From assembly GCA_007844125.1 (NCBI GenBank), contig CM017555.1, forward strand, positions 26,134,498 to 26,198,497: a stretch of DNA of 64,000 nucleotides, given 5' to 3'. The position numbers and the translations under genes are program-made. The stretch's first letter is position 1; every line of letters begins with the position of its first letter. The notes under the pieces were generated by a model, which was not told the DNA's origin, did no database searches, and saw only the letters and a list, made by a program, of their open reading frames with translations. Of the stretch, positions 1-10,217 are shown piece by piece. Origin of the DNA: Sinonovacula constricta. Lineage: Eukaryota; Mollusca; Bivalvia; Cardiida; Solecurtidae.

Positions 1-45
1 GCATTTTCGGTTAGAATAATTTGACATGATTATTTCATTGCACAG

Positions 46-3000
46 TTGGAAATTGCAGTTTAAGTACAGAGTACGAATCTTGTCAGATAGTTGGACAGGA
101 CGGATGCAAATGTGTCCCAGTTTCCTCATCAAGCGAAAATTGCACACACATAACACCTCAATCTACAACCACTGCAACGGTGCCAACTAGTACATCAACT
201 ACACATCAACCTACAACCAATACAACGGTGCCAAGCAAAACATCAACTACGCCTCAACCTACAACCACTGCAACGGTGCCAACCAGTACATCAACTACAA
301 CTCAACCTACAACCACTGCAACGGTGCCAACCAGTACATCAACTACACCTCAACCTACAACCACTGCAACGGTGCCAACCAGTACATCAACTACACCTCA
401 ACCTACAACCACTGCAACGGTGCCAACCAGTACATCAACTACACCCCAACCTACAACCACTGCAACGGTGCCAACCAGTACATCAACTACACCTCAACCT
501 ACAACCACTGCAACGGTGCCAACCAGTACATCAACTACACCTCAACCTACAACCACTGCAACGGTGCCAACAAGTACATCAACTACACCCCAACCTACAA
601 CCACTGCAACGGTGCCAACCAGTACATCAACAATACCTCAACCTACAACCACTGCAACGGTGCCAACCAGTACATCAACTACACCTCAACCTACAACCAC
701 TGCAACCGTGCCAACCAGTACATCAACAACACCTCAACCTACAACCACTGCAACGGTGCCAACCAGAACATCAACTACTCCGCAACTTACAACCACTGTA
801 ACCGTGTCATCCAGCACATCAACTACTTCACAAGCTTCAGCCACTGTAACCGAGCAATCCAGTACATCAACTACTCCGCAACCTACAACCACTGTAACGG
901 TGCCAGCCAGTACATCAACTACTCCGCAACCTACAACCACTGTGACCGTGCCATCCAGTACATCAACTACTTCCCAACATACAACCACTGTAACTGTGCC
1001 ATCCAGTACATCAACTACTCCGCAACCTACAACCACTGTAACGGTGCCAGCCAGTACATCAACTACCCCGCAACCTACAACCACTGTAACGGTGCCAGCC
1101 AGTTCATCAACTACTCCGCAACCTACAACCACTGTGACCGTGCCATCCAGTACATCAACTTCTTCCCAACCTACAACCACTGTAGCCGTATCATCCAGTA
1201 CATCAACTACTCCCAAACCTACAACCACTGTAACCGTGCCAACCAGTACATCAACTACTTCCAAACCTACAACGACTGTAACCGTGCCAACCAGTACATC
1301 AACTACTCCCAAACCTACAGCCACTGTAACCGTGCCATCCAGTACATCAACTACTCCGCAACCTACAACCACTGTGACCGTGCCATCCAGTACATCAACT
1401 ACTTCCCAACCTACAACCACTGTAGCCGTATCATCCAGTACATCAACTACTCCCAAACCTACAACCACTGTAACCGTGCCATCCAGTACATCAACTACTC
1501 CCAAACCTATAACCACTGTAGCCGTATCATCCAGTACATCAACTACTCCTAAACCTACAACCACTGTAACCGTGCCATCCAGTACATCAACTACTTCCCA
1601 ACCTACAACCACTGTAACCGTGCCATCCAGTACATCAACTACTTCCCGACATACAACCACTGTAACCGTGCCATCCAGTACATCAACTACTTCCCAACCT
1701 ACAACCACTGTAACCGTGCCATCCAGTACATCAACTACTTCCCAACCTACAACCACTGCAACCGTGCCATCCAGCATATCAACTACATCCCAACATTCAA
1801 CCACTGTAACCGTGCCATCCAGTACATCAACTACTCCGCAACCTACAACCACTGTAGCTGTGCCATCCAGTACATTAACTAATTCTCAACCTACAACCAC
1901 TGTAACCGTGCCATCCAGCATATCCACTACACCCCAAGCTACAACAACTGTAACCGTGCCATCAAGCACATCAACAACACCTCAACCTACAACCACTGTA
2001 ACTGTGCCATCAAGTACATCAACAACACCTCAACCTACAACCACTGTAGCCGTGCCATCTAGCACATCAACTACTTCCAAAGCTACAACCACTGTAACCG
2101 TGCCATCAAGCACATCAACAACACCTCAACCTACAACCACTGTAACCGTGCCATCCAGTACATCAACAACTCCTCAACCTACAACCACTGTAACCGTGCC
2201 ATCAAGTACATCAACAACTCCTCAACCTACAACCACTGTAACCGTGCCATCCAGTACATCAACAACACCTCAACCTACAACCACTGTAACCGTGCCATCC
2301 AGTACATCAACAACACCTCAACCTACAACCACTGTAACCGTGCCATCAAGCACATCAACAACTCCTCAACCTACAACCACTGTAACCGTGCCATCCAGTA
2401 CATCAACAACACCTCAACCTACAACCACTGTAACCGTGCCATCCAGTACATCAACAACACCCCAACCTACAACCACTGTAACCGTGCCATCAAGTGCATC
2501 AACAACACCTCAACCTACAACCACTGTAACCGTGCCATCCAGTACATCAACTACTCCGAAACCTACAACCACTGTAACCGTGCCATCTAGTACAACAAGT
2601 ACTCCTCAACATACAAGCACTGTAACCTTGCCATCCAGTACATCAACTACTCCCAAAGCTACAACCACTGTAACCGTGCCATCCAGTACATCAACTACTC
2701 CCCAAGCTACAACCACTGTAACCGTGCCATCCAGTACATCAACTACTCCCCAAGCTACAACCATTGTAACCGTGCCATCCAGTACATCAACTACTCCCCA
2801 AGCTACAACCACTGTAACCGTGCCATCCAGTACATCCAACTACTCCCCAAGCTACAACCACTGTAACCGTGCCATCCAGTACATCAACTACTCCCCAAGC
2901 TACAACCATTGTAACCGTGCCATCCAGTACATTAAGTACTCCCCAAGCTACAAGCACTGTAACCGTGCCATCAAGTACATCAACAACTCCCCAACCTACA

Positions 3001-3400
3001 ACCACTGTAACCATGCCATCCAGTACATCAACTGCTCCGCAACCTACAACAACTGTGAACGTGCCATCCAGCACATCAGCTACTCCCCAACCTACAACCA
3101 CTGTAACCATTCCAACCAGTACATCAACTGCTCCGCTACCTTCAACAACTGTGAACGTGCCATCCAGCACATCAGCTACTCCCCAACCTGCAACCACTGT
3201 AACCATGCCAATCAGTACATCAACTGCTCCGCAACCTACAACCACTGTGAACGTGCCATACAGCACATCCACTACTCCTGGACCTACAACCACTGTAACA
3301 GTGTCATCAAGCATTCCAACTACTACTGCAGCTGCAACCACTGAAACAGTGTCATCAAGCACACTACTTGCAACTGGAAAACCCTCTCCTAAACAATTCG
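46..3400 (+). CDS. Giant repeat exon of mucin-like protein (Cys-rich start, then Ser/Thr/Pro array)
   Basis: The exon begins after a TTGCACAG acceptor at 44-45, in phase 1. Its first 35 or so residues hold five cysteines, including the pattern GNCSLS...ESCQIVGQDGCKCVP, which resembles the end of an EGF-like module. From about position 153 it becomes a 48-bp tandem array whose 16-residue unit is close to TVPTSTSTTPQPTTTA. Early units (180-780) are nearly identical and use PTSTST. Middle units drift (PSSTST, PASTST, VAVSSS). Units from 2100 to 2560 are again homogeneous, and 3010-3260 alternates two variants. At 2836-2837 there is an extra C that shifts the frame. The downstream part is open in the new frame and is the frame that joins correctly to the TM exon. 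The exon ends at 3400 in front of GCAAGT. There are no other stops across 3.3 kb. Confidence 0.8.
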
Positions 3401-5083
3401 GCAAGTACTCTTTCATATTTTTTCTACATAAGTCGTTCTTGATATACACCCTGCACATACTCTTACAGTACAAAGATAATTAATTTAACATTTACGAACA
3501 CATTTGCAATTATATTTCCTATTAACAATATCAATATTCAGTATTAGTACTATTTGCTGCTTTATTAAGCGAAACGTGTGAATCTGTCTTGATCGTTTTA
3601 TTAAACCATTTCTTTTGAAAATGGTTGCTTATATATATTAAGACATATCACAGTTAACTCACTATATAAATAGTTCAGATACAACAAAATATCTGCAAAT
3701 TCTAACCGAAAATGTATTCTCCCTGGTAGGAATCGATCGTCAACCGACATTGTTTGTGTCTCTAAATTGTAATTGATTTGATGTGATACCTTATTTGTAG
3801 TTTCCTTCGTCATGACATTCGTGCATTCAAATGAAATAGTCCATCTGCAGAAAGGAAATAAATAATTAAGGTCGGACAGCTTCCTGTGAAAGTGGGCTCT
3901 TATTGATCTGTTGCAGTTATTAAAAATCGCTTATACTCATTTTTCTAAATAACTGAAACATATCCTGTTTTAAAATATTGTTCACTTTTTATCTGTTTAC
4001 TATCTAACTGTTCTTTCTTATAATACAGAATAAGGTAACAATGATGTTCTCTTTCAGATAATGGTAATACAAGCATCATAACGGGACTGTCTGTGGCGGG
4101 AGCATGTTCAGTCATCACATTGGGTTTGGTTGTTGCTTTGTTTGTTCATTTTAAAAGTTCTGTACTGCAACAGCAATATGAGCATAGACCAAAGGACAAG
4201 TTTGACACCGAAGACATAACGGTATTAATATTTAAATACTGTTTCTGTTATGCCATTGCGAACTTAATTTTATGTTTTAATTAAAGATCATGAAATAAAT
4301 ACTATATATTTAGGGTAAAGATTGAAAAAGCAAATATGATTCGGCGAAACAAATGTTTTATTAAAATTCTTATCTATGTGAGCACATGTAAAGCTATTCG
4401 TAAACTGGCATTTTTGATAATCTAATTAATTTATGGTTAAGCCGCTTTTGATGCATCCACTCTTGCAGCTCTGCATTTAATTACGGTATGTGCCAAGACA
4501 CTCGGCTGCTTTTACAGTGATATAGAGGTTACTGCCGATAACCGTTCCGGAGTAACAAACAAGGCCTGCTGGGATTTTGTTTAAGTTTGGGATAGAACAA
4601 GGCATTACGTGTAGAAACTTAATGAATGCATTGTGTTTGAAGAACATGAAATTAAAATGTTGCAACAAGTCACAACTGACGATGTGGGTCATGTTTACTT
4701 GTCATACTATGAACGCATCTCCTGTATTCCGTTTTATTTTGTTTTTTTTTATTATTTTTGTATTTTCCGGCGAGGCGCTAAGCGAACGTAGAAAAAATGC
4801 AGCTAAGAAAGGTCATTGGACTATTAGTTTAAGCAAACAAGAAAGCAAGAAATAGTTATAAATGTGTGATATTCCCCTTTTGGGATATTTGAATGAATGA
4901 ATGAATAAATTGCATAAAACAGTGTCCAAATATTTTTAAATGTTGATTTGTTTTTGTTTTTTCTTTCTGTTTTAGCATAGCGGATATAGCCCACATCCTA
5001 ACTCATGGTCATGGTCAAAAAACTACTTTTCATACGGCGCAGTGGCAGAATGGAGTGTAGTTCTTTGCATCGAATTTATGTAG
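46..5083 (+). CDS. Mucin-like single-pass membrane protein, 3' part (overview of three exons)
   Basis: Overview of a gene whose 5' end lies outside the window. I assembled three coding exons (46-3400, 4058-4221, 4976-5083) from splice signals and matching phase. They give a short Cys-containing segment, a long Ser/Thr/Pro tandem-repeat domain, one transmembrane helix and a cytoplasmic tail of about 60 residues. The plan is that of a type I membrane mucin: repeats of this composition are expected to be heavily O-glycosylated and to extend from the cell surface. The introns are phase 1 before the repeat exon, phase 1 before the TM exon and phase 0 after it. A one-base insertion at about 2836 disrupts the repeat exon; it may be a real mutation or a sequencing error. 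Function is inferred from composition and topology only. No known orthologue was recognised. Confidence 0.75.
153..3345 (+). repeat. 48-bp coding minisatellite, about 65 units
   Basis: Tandem repeat with a unit of 48 bp (16 codons), visible as a recurring CCAGTACATCAACTAC core followed by CAACCTACAACCACTG. Because the unit is a multiple of three, length changes keep the reading frame. Three homogeneous sub-blocks (about 180-780, 2100-2560 and 2640-2960) suggest local expansion or gene conversion, separated by older, more varied units. The same DNA is also nearly stop-free in other frames and on the opposite strand, which produces long spurious ORFs there. Confidence 0.95.
3401..4057 (+). other. 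GC-AG intron between repeat exon and TM exon
   Basis: The donor reads G|GCAAGT at 3401 and the acceptor TTCTCTTTCAG ends at 4057. Using the GC donor, the upstream exon ends with one base of a codon and the next exon supplies the other two, so the frame passes into the TM exon. The nearest GT donor (3405, GTACTC) gives the wrong phase. The intron interior is AT-rich with nothing else recognisable. Confidence 0.7.
4058..4221 (+). CDS. Transmembrane exon of the mucin-like protein
   Basis: The exon starts after TTCTCTTTCAG in phase 1 and ends in phase 0 before GTATTA. Its 54 complete codons give a short linker (NGNTSIITG, with an N-glycosylation sequon), a hydrophobic helix of about 22 residues (SVAGACSVITLGLVVALFVHF), and a polar segment rich in Lys, Gln and Asp (KSSVLQQQYEHRPKDKF). 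The basic residues right after the helix fit a type I orientation with the repeat domain outside. If read on without splicing, the frame continues only about 20 more codons to a stop near 4284. Confidence 0.75.
4976..5083 (+). CDS. Last coding exon of the mucin-like protein (cytoplasmic tail)
   Basis: A strong acceptor (TTTCTTTCTGTTTTAG) precedes an open phase-0 segment of 35 codons and a TAG stop. It begins HSGYSPHPNSWSWSKNYFSY and is rich in aromatic residues and serine, with several tyrosines that could be phosphorylated. The TAG is followed after one base by AATAAA. The phase matches the phase-0 exit of the TM exon. Intron 4222-4975 shows nothing else that I can support; an ORF at 4577-4855 inside it looks accidental. 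Confidence 0.65.
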   Translation, partial: HSGYSPHPNSWSWSKNYFSYGAVAEWSVVLCIEFM

Positions 5084-5084
5084 T

Positions 5085-5090
5085 AATAAA
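5085..5090 (+). terminator. Poly(A) signal AATAAA of mucin-like gene
   Basis: AATAAA lies one base after the TAG stop at 5081-5083. A very short 3' UTR is implied. Confidence 0.55.
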
Positions 5091-6770
5091 GAGGACCAGT
5101 GTGAACATATAAATCTCTGTGGGCATTTGTTTGTAATGGATACAGCAGTACCACAAATATAAGCAATTACCTGGAACTATTCTTAGGGTATATGTGGCAA
5201 AACTGATACTGATATAGCTGTTGATATTAATTTGTTAGTATGTATCTATTTAATCTGTGTTACACCGTGACACCTATTGTGGATATTGACCACCGATATC
5301 CACGCTGATAAGGCAAAATAGTGATTTAAATGTTTTAACATTGTTTTTTTTTCTTCAAATACGCATTTGTAAGGAGCTATCTCTATTTTTGTCTGCATTA
5401 AGAAGCCGCAATCGAGGGTGCGTGGAGTCATTTTGTGATAGTTGTTGTCATATTTTGTCCTAAATCAGGTGCCAGTATTTTGTGTTTGCACAAAGAATCT
5501 GCCTCTTTGCTGTCATGGGCTGTTCTTGCTTCTTTTGGAAATACAGAAACTGCAATTTCTAAATGGGTACACACTAACTGTACAAATTAATGTACAGAAT
5601 GTTTGACGGATATTCGATGTAGAGATGCGTTGATAAATTATATGATGAAATAATTGTTGAAGTAAATACGCAGATGTTAAGTTTGTATGTCTTTTGTAAT
5701 ACAAAAGTTTTACATGTCATTTTATTCGTATATGAAACAATTTTCCTAACAAACAAAACAAAAAACAAGAAAACATTAATCAAGAGTTTAAAGGAAAACT
5801 ATTCTAACTAGAGTTTTGATATTATGCAAGAGATTTTTTTCGGAAGATAAATGAAAAATTCCCCTTTTTGACTGTGTATTTAATAAAACGTTGTTTTCTT
5901 GCATTTGCTTTTAAGAGTGTGTAACCTTTGTTAAATAGATATTTTTATATTGCAAGTATTTGTAGATAGCATAGGCTGCCTCCTGAATTTAGATAGAATA
6001 GCCTTCCATTGACCTATCGATATGTCGCACAACAAACTACATCCTACCGCCTATTGTTACATCACTAGTGATCATTAGTAAATCAAAATTTATTTATTTT
6101 ATTTCTATAAATACTAGGAACAAATACCTAAAATGTTTCTTTTTTCAAACAAACTTTTTAAGATGTATTTATTATATTATTTTTAGCTAGTAAAATGTTT
6201 CACTTGCGTTAGGTTTTTGTTCATTTTATATTCAAATAAAATGTTTTTGTTGTTTTATATTAAAAACCGAAAGAAATAAACTAATTGTTATTTAATATAA
6301 AATGCTTTGCTTTTTACATGAATATTACATTCATTAGTTTTTGCATTGACATTAAAATTGTGAACATTGTTTATCTTAGTAAATATAAGTGAATAATTAT
6401 AAAATCATACAATGCTTTTCAATACAATGCCCACAACAGTGTTTCAGTTATTTGTGGTGTTTTTAGTTTTAAATGTTGTCAATATTCTAGTTTCGTCAAT
6501 AGTATTCACACAATAACAACACTCTTGGCAATACAGAATTAACATCGCAGATAGGCAGCTCAAACTGAAAATTCACCTGATCGATTAGGAAACACACGCC
6601 TTTTACGAATGCGGTAGCACAGGTACAGACACCCAGGTATAAGGATTGTTAAATCGGTATTACTTTCTGGAATCGCTTGTCACTGTTCATCTACTACTGA
6701 CCAACGTTAGTAGCGAACTAAATCTGAGCCCATAACTTCAGCTACAACCGAAGATTAGTGCTTTTGTGGA

Positions 6771-6830
6771 GAGAGAGAGAGAGAAAGACAGAGGGAGGGG
6801 GTGAGAGGTGGGGGAGAGGCAAAGAGATTC
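6771..6830. repeat. GA-rich purine tract
   Basis: A (GA)n run followed by G-rich purine sequence. Simple repeat. Confidence 0.8.
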
Positions 6831-7329
6831 ATATTAACTTGTTTATTTCTTCGCCGAGGTTTAGGTTAAACCATTTAAAGAAATGGTAAGAAATCCTGCA
6901 ACAATTATTTAAACTGTACGTCTAGGTTGTGTACATGTAACGTGCATATAAGGTAAGAACAGACATAAAATCGCAGTTTTTATCATACCAACTAAGACAC
7001 GAACACGTGTGTAAATGTTTGATTACGTACAAGTTATTCTTAGAAACCGTGCGGACGTAGGAAGGAACCGAAGTCGATACGAACAGTTTCCACTATTTGA
7101 AGATTCCGAGTAAATAACAAAGCGGCATACTTTGGGTAGAAATTGCCGTTTGCATCATTACCATCTTAAGACATGCGCTACCTTTTCAACGACATATGAA
7201 CACAGTGTGCAAGTCTTACATATTTTGTTTAAGAAACAATCAAAATAATTAATTTATGTTAAATGTTTGGTATTTGTATACCTCACCGCATACCTCAAAC
7301 CAAAGACTTTAAAGTTAGTAGTAGTGGTT

Positions 7330-7460
7330 TCCCTCCTAACGATCGGGGCTAAGGGGACAGCATTACGCCTGACTCGTCGGTGTCAGTATTATGGATCGGC
7401 CGGGTTCAGTCCCTTGGCACCTCATAAGTGCCCCTGTGCTATAATGTTAGACATGTCAAT
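7330..7460 (+). repeat. Possible degenerate tRNA-derived SINE head
   Basis: A locally GC-richer segment with a GGTTCAGTCCC motif resembling a pol III B box. The A box is not clear and no second copy was found in the window, so this is tentative. Confidence 0.25.
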
Positions 7461-8391
7461 GCACAGTATCGGCAAAAAAGCCGGCAAATACCATCCCATC
7501 CCATATTTCATGAAGATATTATTCAGGAGAGACTATCCTCTAACAATACATAGCACCACGTAACCTGTGTGGGACGTGTCATTCACTTACTTGTTCAGAG
7601 ACCGATGATTTCACTTCAGCATTGCTAATTTCAACACACTGTGACCGCATATGTATTTAAATGCTGATTTAAAGACGGTAAGACGGCGCAAGTTTTCTGT
7701 AAGAGAAAACGTTATGGCATGCCAGTTTTGATCAATGATACATGTACATATTATCAACGGCGGACATGTATACATAGCACTAGTCTTTTAAAATCTGACA
7801 GTATGAGAAATGTTAATGTTTATTTAGGTCACATTTCGTGTGTGCTATTTAGTGACAATTAATAAACAAAGATTAAAACACTAAAACAAAAGGTGACAAC
7901 TTTCTCTACGATTTGTAGAAAATGGTCTTAGTAGCAGAGTAGTTAAATAAGTAGCTAGTGAACCACTTATTTGGACGATGTTGTTATATAAACCATCAAC
8001 ATTCTATTTAGTTTATTTGGACCTCATTGTAAATCATTGTAAAACGGACGACTACAAATTTATCTTGTCAAATAGTGTTACACTTTGCTATGCATACATC
8101 TGACATGACGTCAGTCATGGACCGAGGCAAATAGATATAATTTTAAAGACTTATAAAAAATTTCACGTATTTGTCTTTATTTGTCATGAATTGTAAAGAT
8201 GTGACTATCTTATGATTAAATGCAATACCTTGTCTACTTTAACATAAGTACATAGTCAGTGATTCAAAACTTATTCTAACATGATCAATATGTTACTTCT
8301 ATAATCAAAGACGACTTCCGCCTGATAAAATAAACGTTATTACCACGGCATAAATCGGGAATCATTTACTACAATAAAATAGCAGTTCATT

Positions 8392-8640
8392 TTACGTTCC
8401 CCACCCATTTTCGTTGAACAGATTCCACCAATCATGTTTACCGCTTTTGTTCGGCACGTTCCGGTACACGTAAATGTCAAATAAAATTGCACAATTGGAA
8501 ATGTCCGTATTTTGAGCGGAAACCACCAATTCAAAAGATGTAAATAAATCGTGTCTTACATCTGCGTCTGTCAACAATGCCGAACGTTTTGCCGAGAATG
8601 CCTTTTTGCGCGTTATGCACAGCAAGGAGAGCAGCGGGAG
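8392..8640 (-). other. Unrecognised open segment
   Basis: An open frame of about 77 codons in a patch less AT-rich than its surroundings, containing a segment KHDWWNLFNENGWGT near its end. I do not recognise a family. It could be a decayed mobile-element fragment or chance. It has no clear splice sites. Confidence 0.15.
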
Positions 8641-8765
8641 ACTGGCGTGGAAGACAAAAGGTTTTAGATGGTGTTGTCAACAAATGTAAGCTACCATTCG
8701 TTGAGAAAAATGAAAACAGAAACTAGATTTACTTATAAAATAACTGGAAAAAACTACAAGTACCT

Positions 8766-8990
8766 ATGAAGATAAAAAACAACATTCATGTTTCTGGAAT
8801 GAATGAGAACTATTTAGACTTTATTCAATTTTTTGAATTAGATGAAACAAATGGAGATTCTTCCCAGCGGTTAAAGAATATCATTTATAAACTAATCAAC
8901 AACCTTAAAGCTCAGAACACAGACAAAACAACAGACCGACAAACCAAATGGGCTGTTAATCGACTGAAAGGTGAGAAACGTATATTCTAA
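8766..8990 (+). mobile_element. Possible N-terminal fragment of a tyrosine-recombinase-type (Crypton/DUF3504-like) protein
   Basis: A 74-codon ORF starting at an ATG and ending in TAA. Near its C-terminus is TTDRQTKWAVNRLKG, which resembles the conserved TKWAV-type segment at the start of Crypton-like recombinases and the related QRICH1/ZMYM host proteins. After NRLKG the DNA reads GTGAGA, so it could be an exon. No other recombinase parts lie nearby. A separate recombinase C-terminal remnant exists at 55.65 kb. The assignment is from motif memory only. Confidence 0.3.
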
Positions 8991-10184
8991 TGCATTTTTC
9001 TTTATTCTGTCCATATTAACTTTGCTATATAATGCGTATGTATACTTAACAGATCTATATTCAATCTGTATTTGATATATTGCTCAGACTGACAACTGAT
9101 TTATATATAATTATCTGAGGTTTTATATTAACAAACTAAGGTAATGTTTCTTCATTTTATTTCAAAAAGGTTACAAGAATAAAAAAAACATAATAAATAT
9201 GTGTACATACATGTAGCATTTTGTATATTACATACAATTATGTAATTCATTTTAATTTTTTTTATGGAAATTAAATTATATGATAACAATAATTTGCTTT
9301 GATTATTTATCATTCTTATGAACAATCAAGAATTATGAAACTAAAAGTAAATATTGCCCCATGCGTTCTTGTTAATAAAATACAAAATGCCCTGATTAAA
9401 AACAACAAAATTACCAACATTGTCAACTGAAAACCATGGTAGCAAGCTATGTCATTGTGTGTACATACTCTTTCTGTTTTCATGATAAAATGCATAAATC
9501 ATAACGACAGCCATTTTCTTGCATAAAGATTCAACATTTTCGCCTTTTATTTAATCGTATTTACATACTAAAATGCCATTTACTTGAATTAGTTATTATT
9601 GGTATAAGACAATATATCGACTAAAGATTTATACAAAAAAAAAACTATATACAAACTAAATGTTAATCTAAATACTAACTGAAGATAAGAAAATTAATAA
9701 ACAGAACAAAGTGAGATTTGTTTTAACACATGAACATTACAGAACAATTTTGTATTTGATACAGAATATATAACTGGAGGAACAGGGCTTCGGAAGCATG
9801 CTGTGATATTCTTTTGTAACACTGAGTGACGTCAAGATGACACCACTTACAATAATACATGTTTTAGACATAAAACAAGTTTAAGCCTTACACATACATT
9901 TTTGCAAGGCTACGCAATTTAGCACGATACTTAACATTGTTTATTTCTTATTTTGTAAACTGGATGATAGAAGCCGACTACAACCATATAGCAATTGATT
10001 GGGTGCCAATATTTGAGTCTGCATTGGTGGGTTTCCATGCTGGCATCGGGCAGATAATCCCCTTGATGTAAGACAGAATTCCAGGAAGCTTGCATAGTGC
10101 TAAGCCGCTTGGGGAATACCCTGAAGCGAAAGGAAGAGGAGATATGTGTACATAAAGAGTACATTGAAGATGATTTGAACAACC
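8991..10184. other. Intergenic AT-rich stretch
   Basis: Between the candidate ORF above and the 3' end of the minus-strand cadherin/EGF gene. An 83-codon minus-strand ORF (9931-10182) starts just past the stop and poly(A) signal of that gene and is best read as non-coding. Nothing else seen. Confidence 0.45.
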
Positions 10185-10190
10185 TTTATT
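10185..10190 (-). terminator. Poly(A) signal AATAAA of cadherin/EGF gene
   Basis: AATAAA on the minus strand, sharing two bases with the TAA stop at 10189-10191. Confidence 0.45.
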
Positions 10191-10217
10191 AGTCCGGTGT
10201 TTTCAGTGAAGCAACAC
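10189..10217 (-). CDS. Terminal exon (candidate) with stop
   Basis: A strong acceptor (TTTTGTTGTGTTTCAG) followed in phase 1 by VASLKTPD and TAA. The stop overlaps AATAAA exactly (TAATAAA), echoing the plus-strand gene, where AATAAA begins one base after the stop. Linking exons in between are uncertain. Confidence 0.45.

Larger units (their letters stand above)
5091..8391. other. Intergenic AT-rich stretch
   Basis: No gene seen. It contains a GA-rich purine tract at about 6771-6830. A higher-GC patch at 7330-7460 contains a B-box-like GGTTCAGTCCC and may be an old tRNA-derived element. The ORFs here are short and lack coding character. Confidence 0.5.

Noticed and set aside
734..3473. Long minus-strand ORFs (up to 372 codons) across the mucin array
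   Set aside because: They mirror the 48-bp repeat and arise because its reverse complement lacks stops. The plus strand has splice-consistent flanking exons and plausible composition; the antisense product is a Val/Asp repeat with no context.
4577..4855. 92-codon plus-strand ORF with a hydrophobic run
   Set aside because: It lies in the intron between the TM and last exons. The Phe/Ile-rich stretch comes from a T-rich tract, and no splice sites fit.
9931..10182. 83-codon minus-strand ORF
   Set aside because: It begins immediately after the stop and AATAAA of the cadherin/EGF gene, so it is 3' flank. No family recognised.
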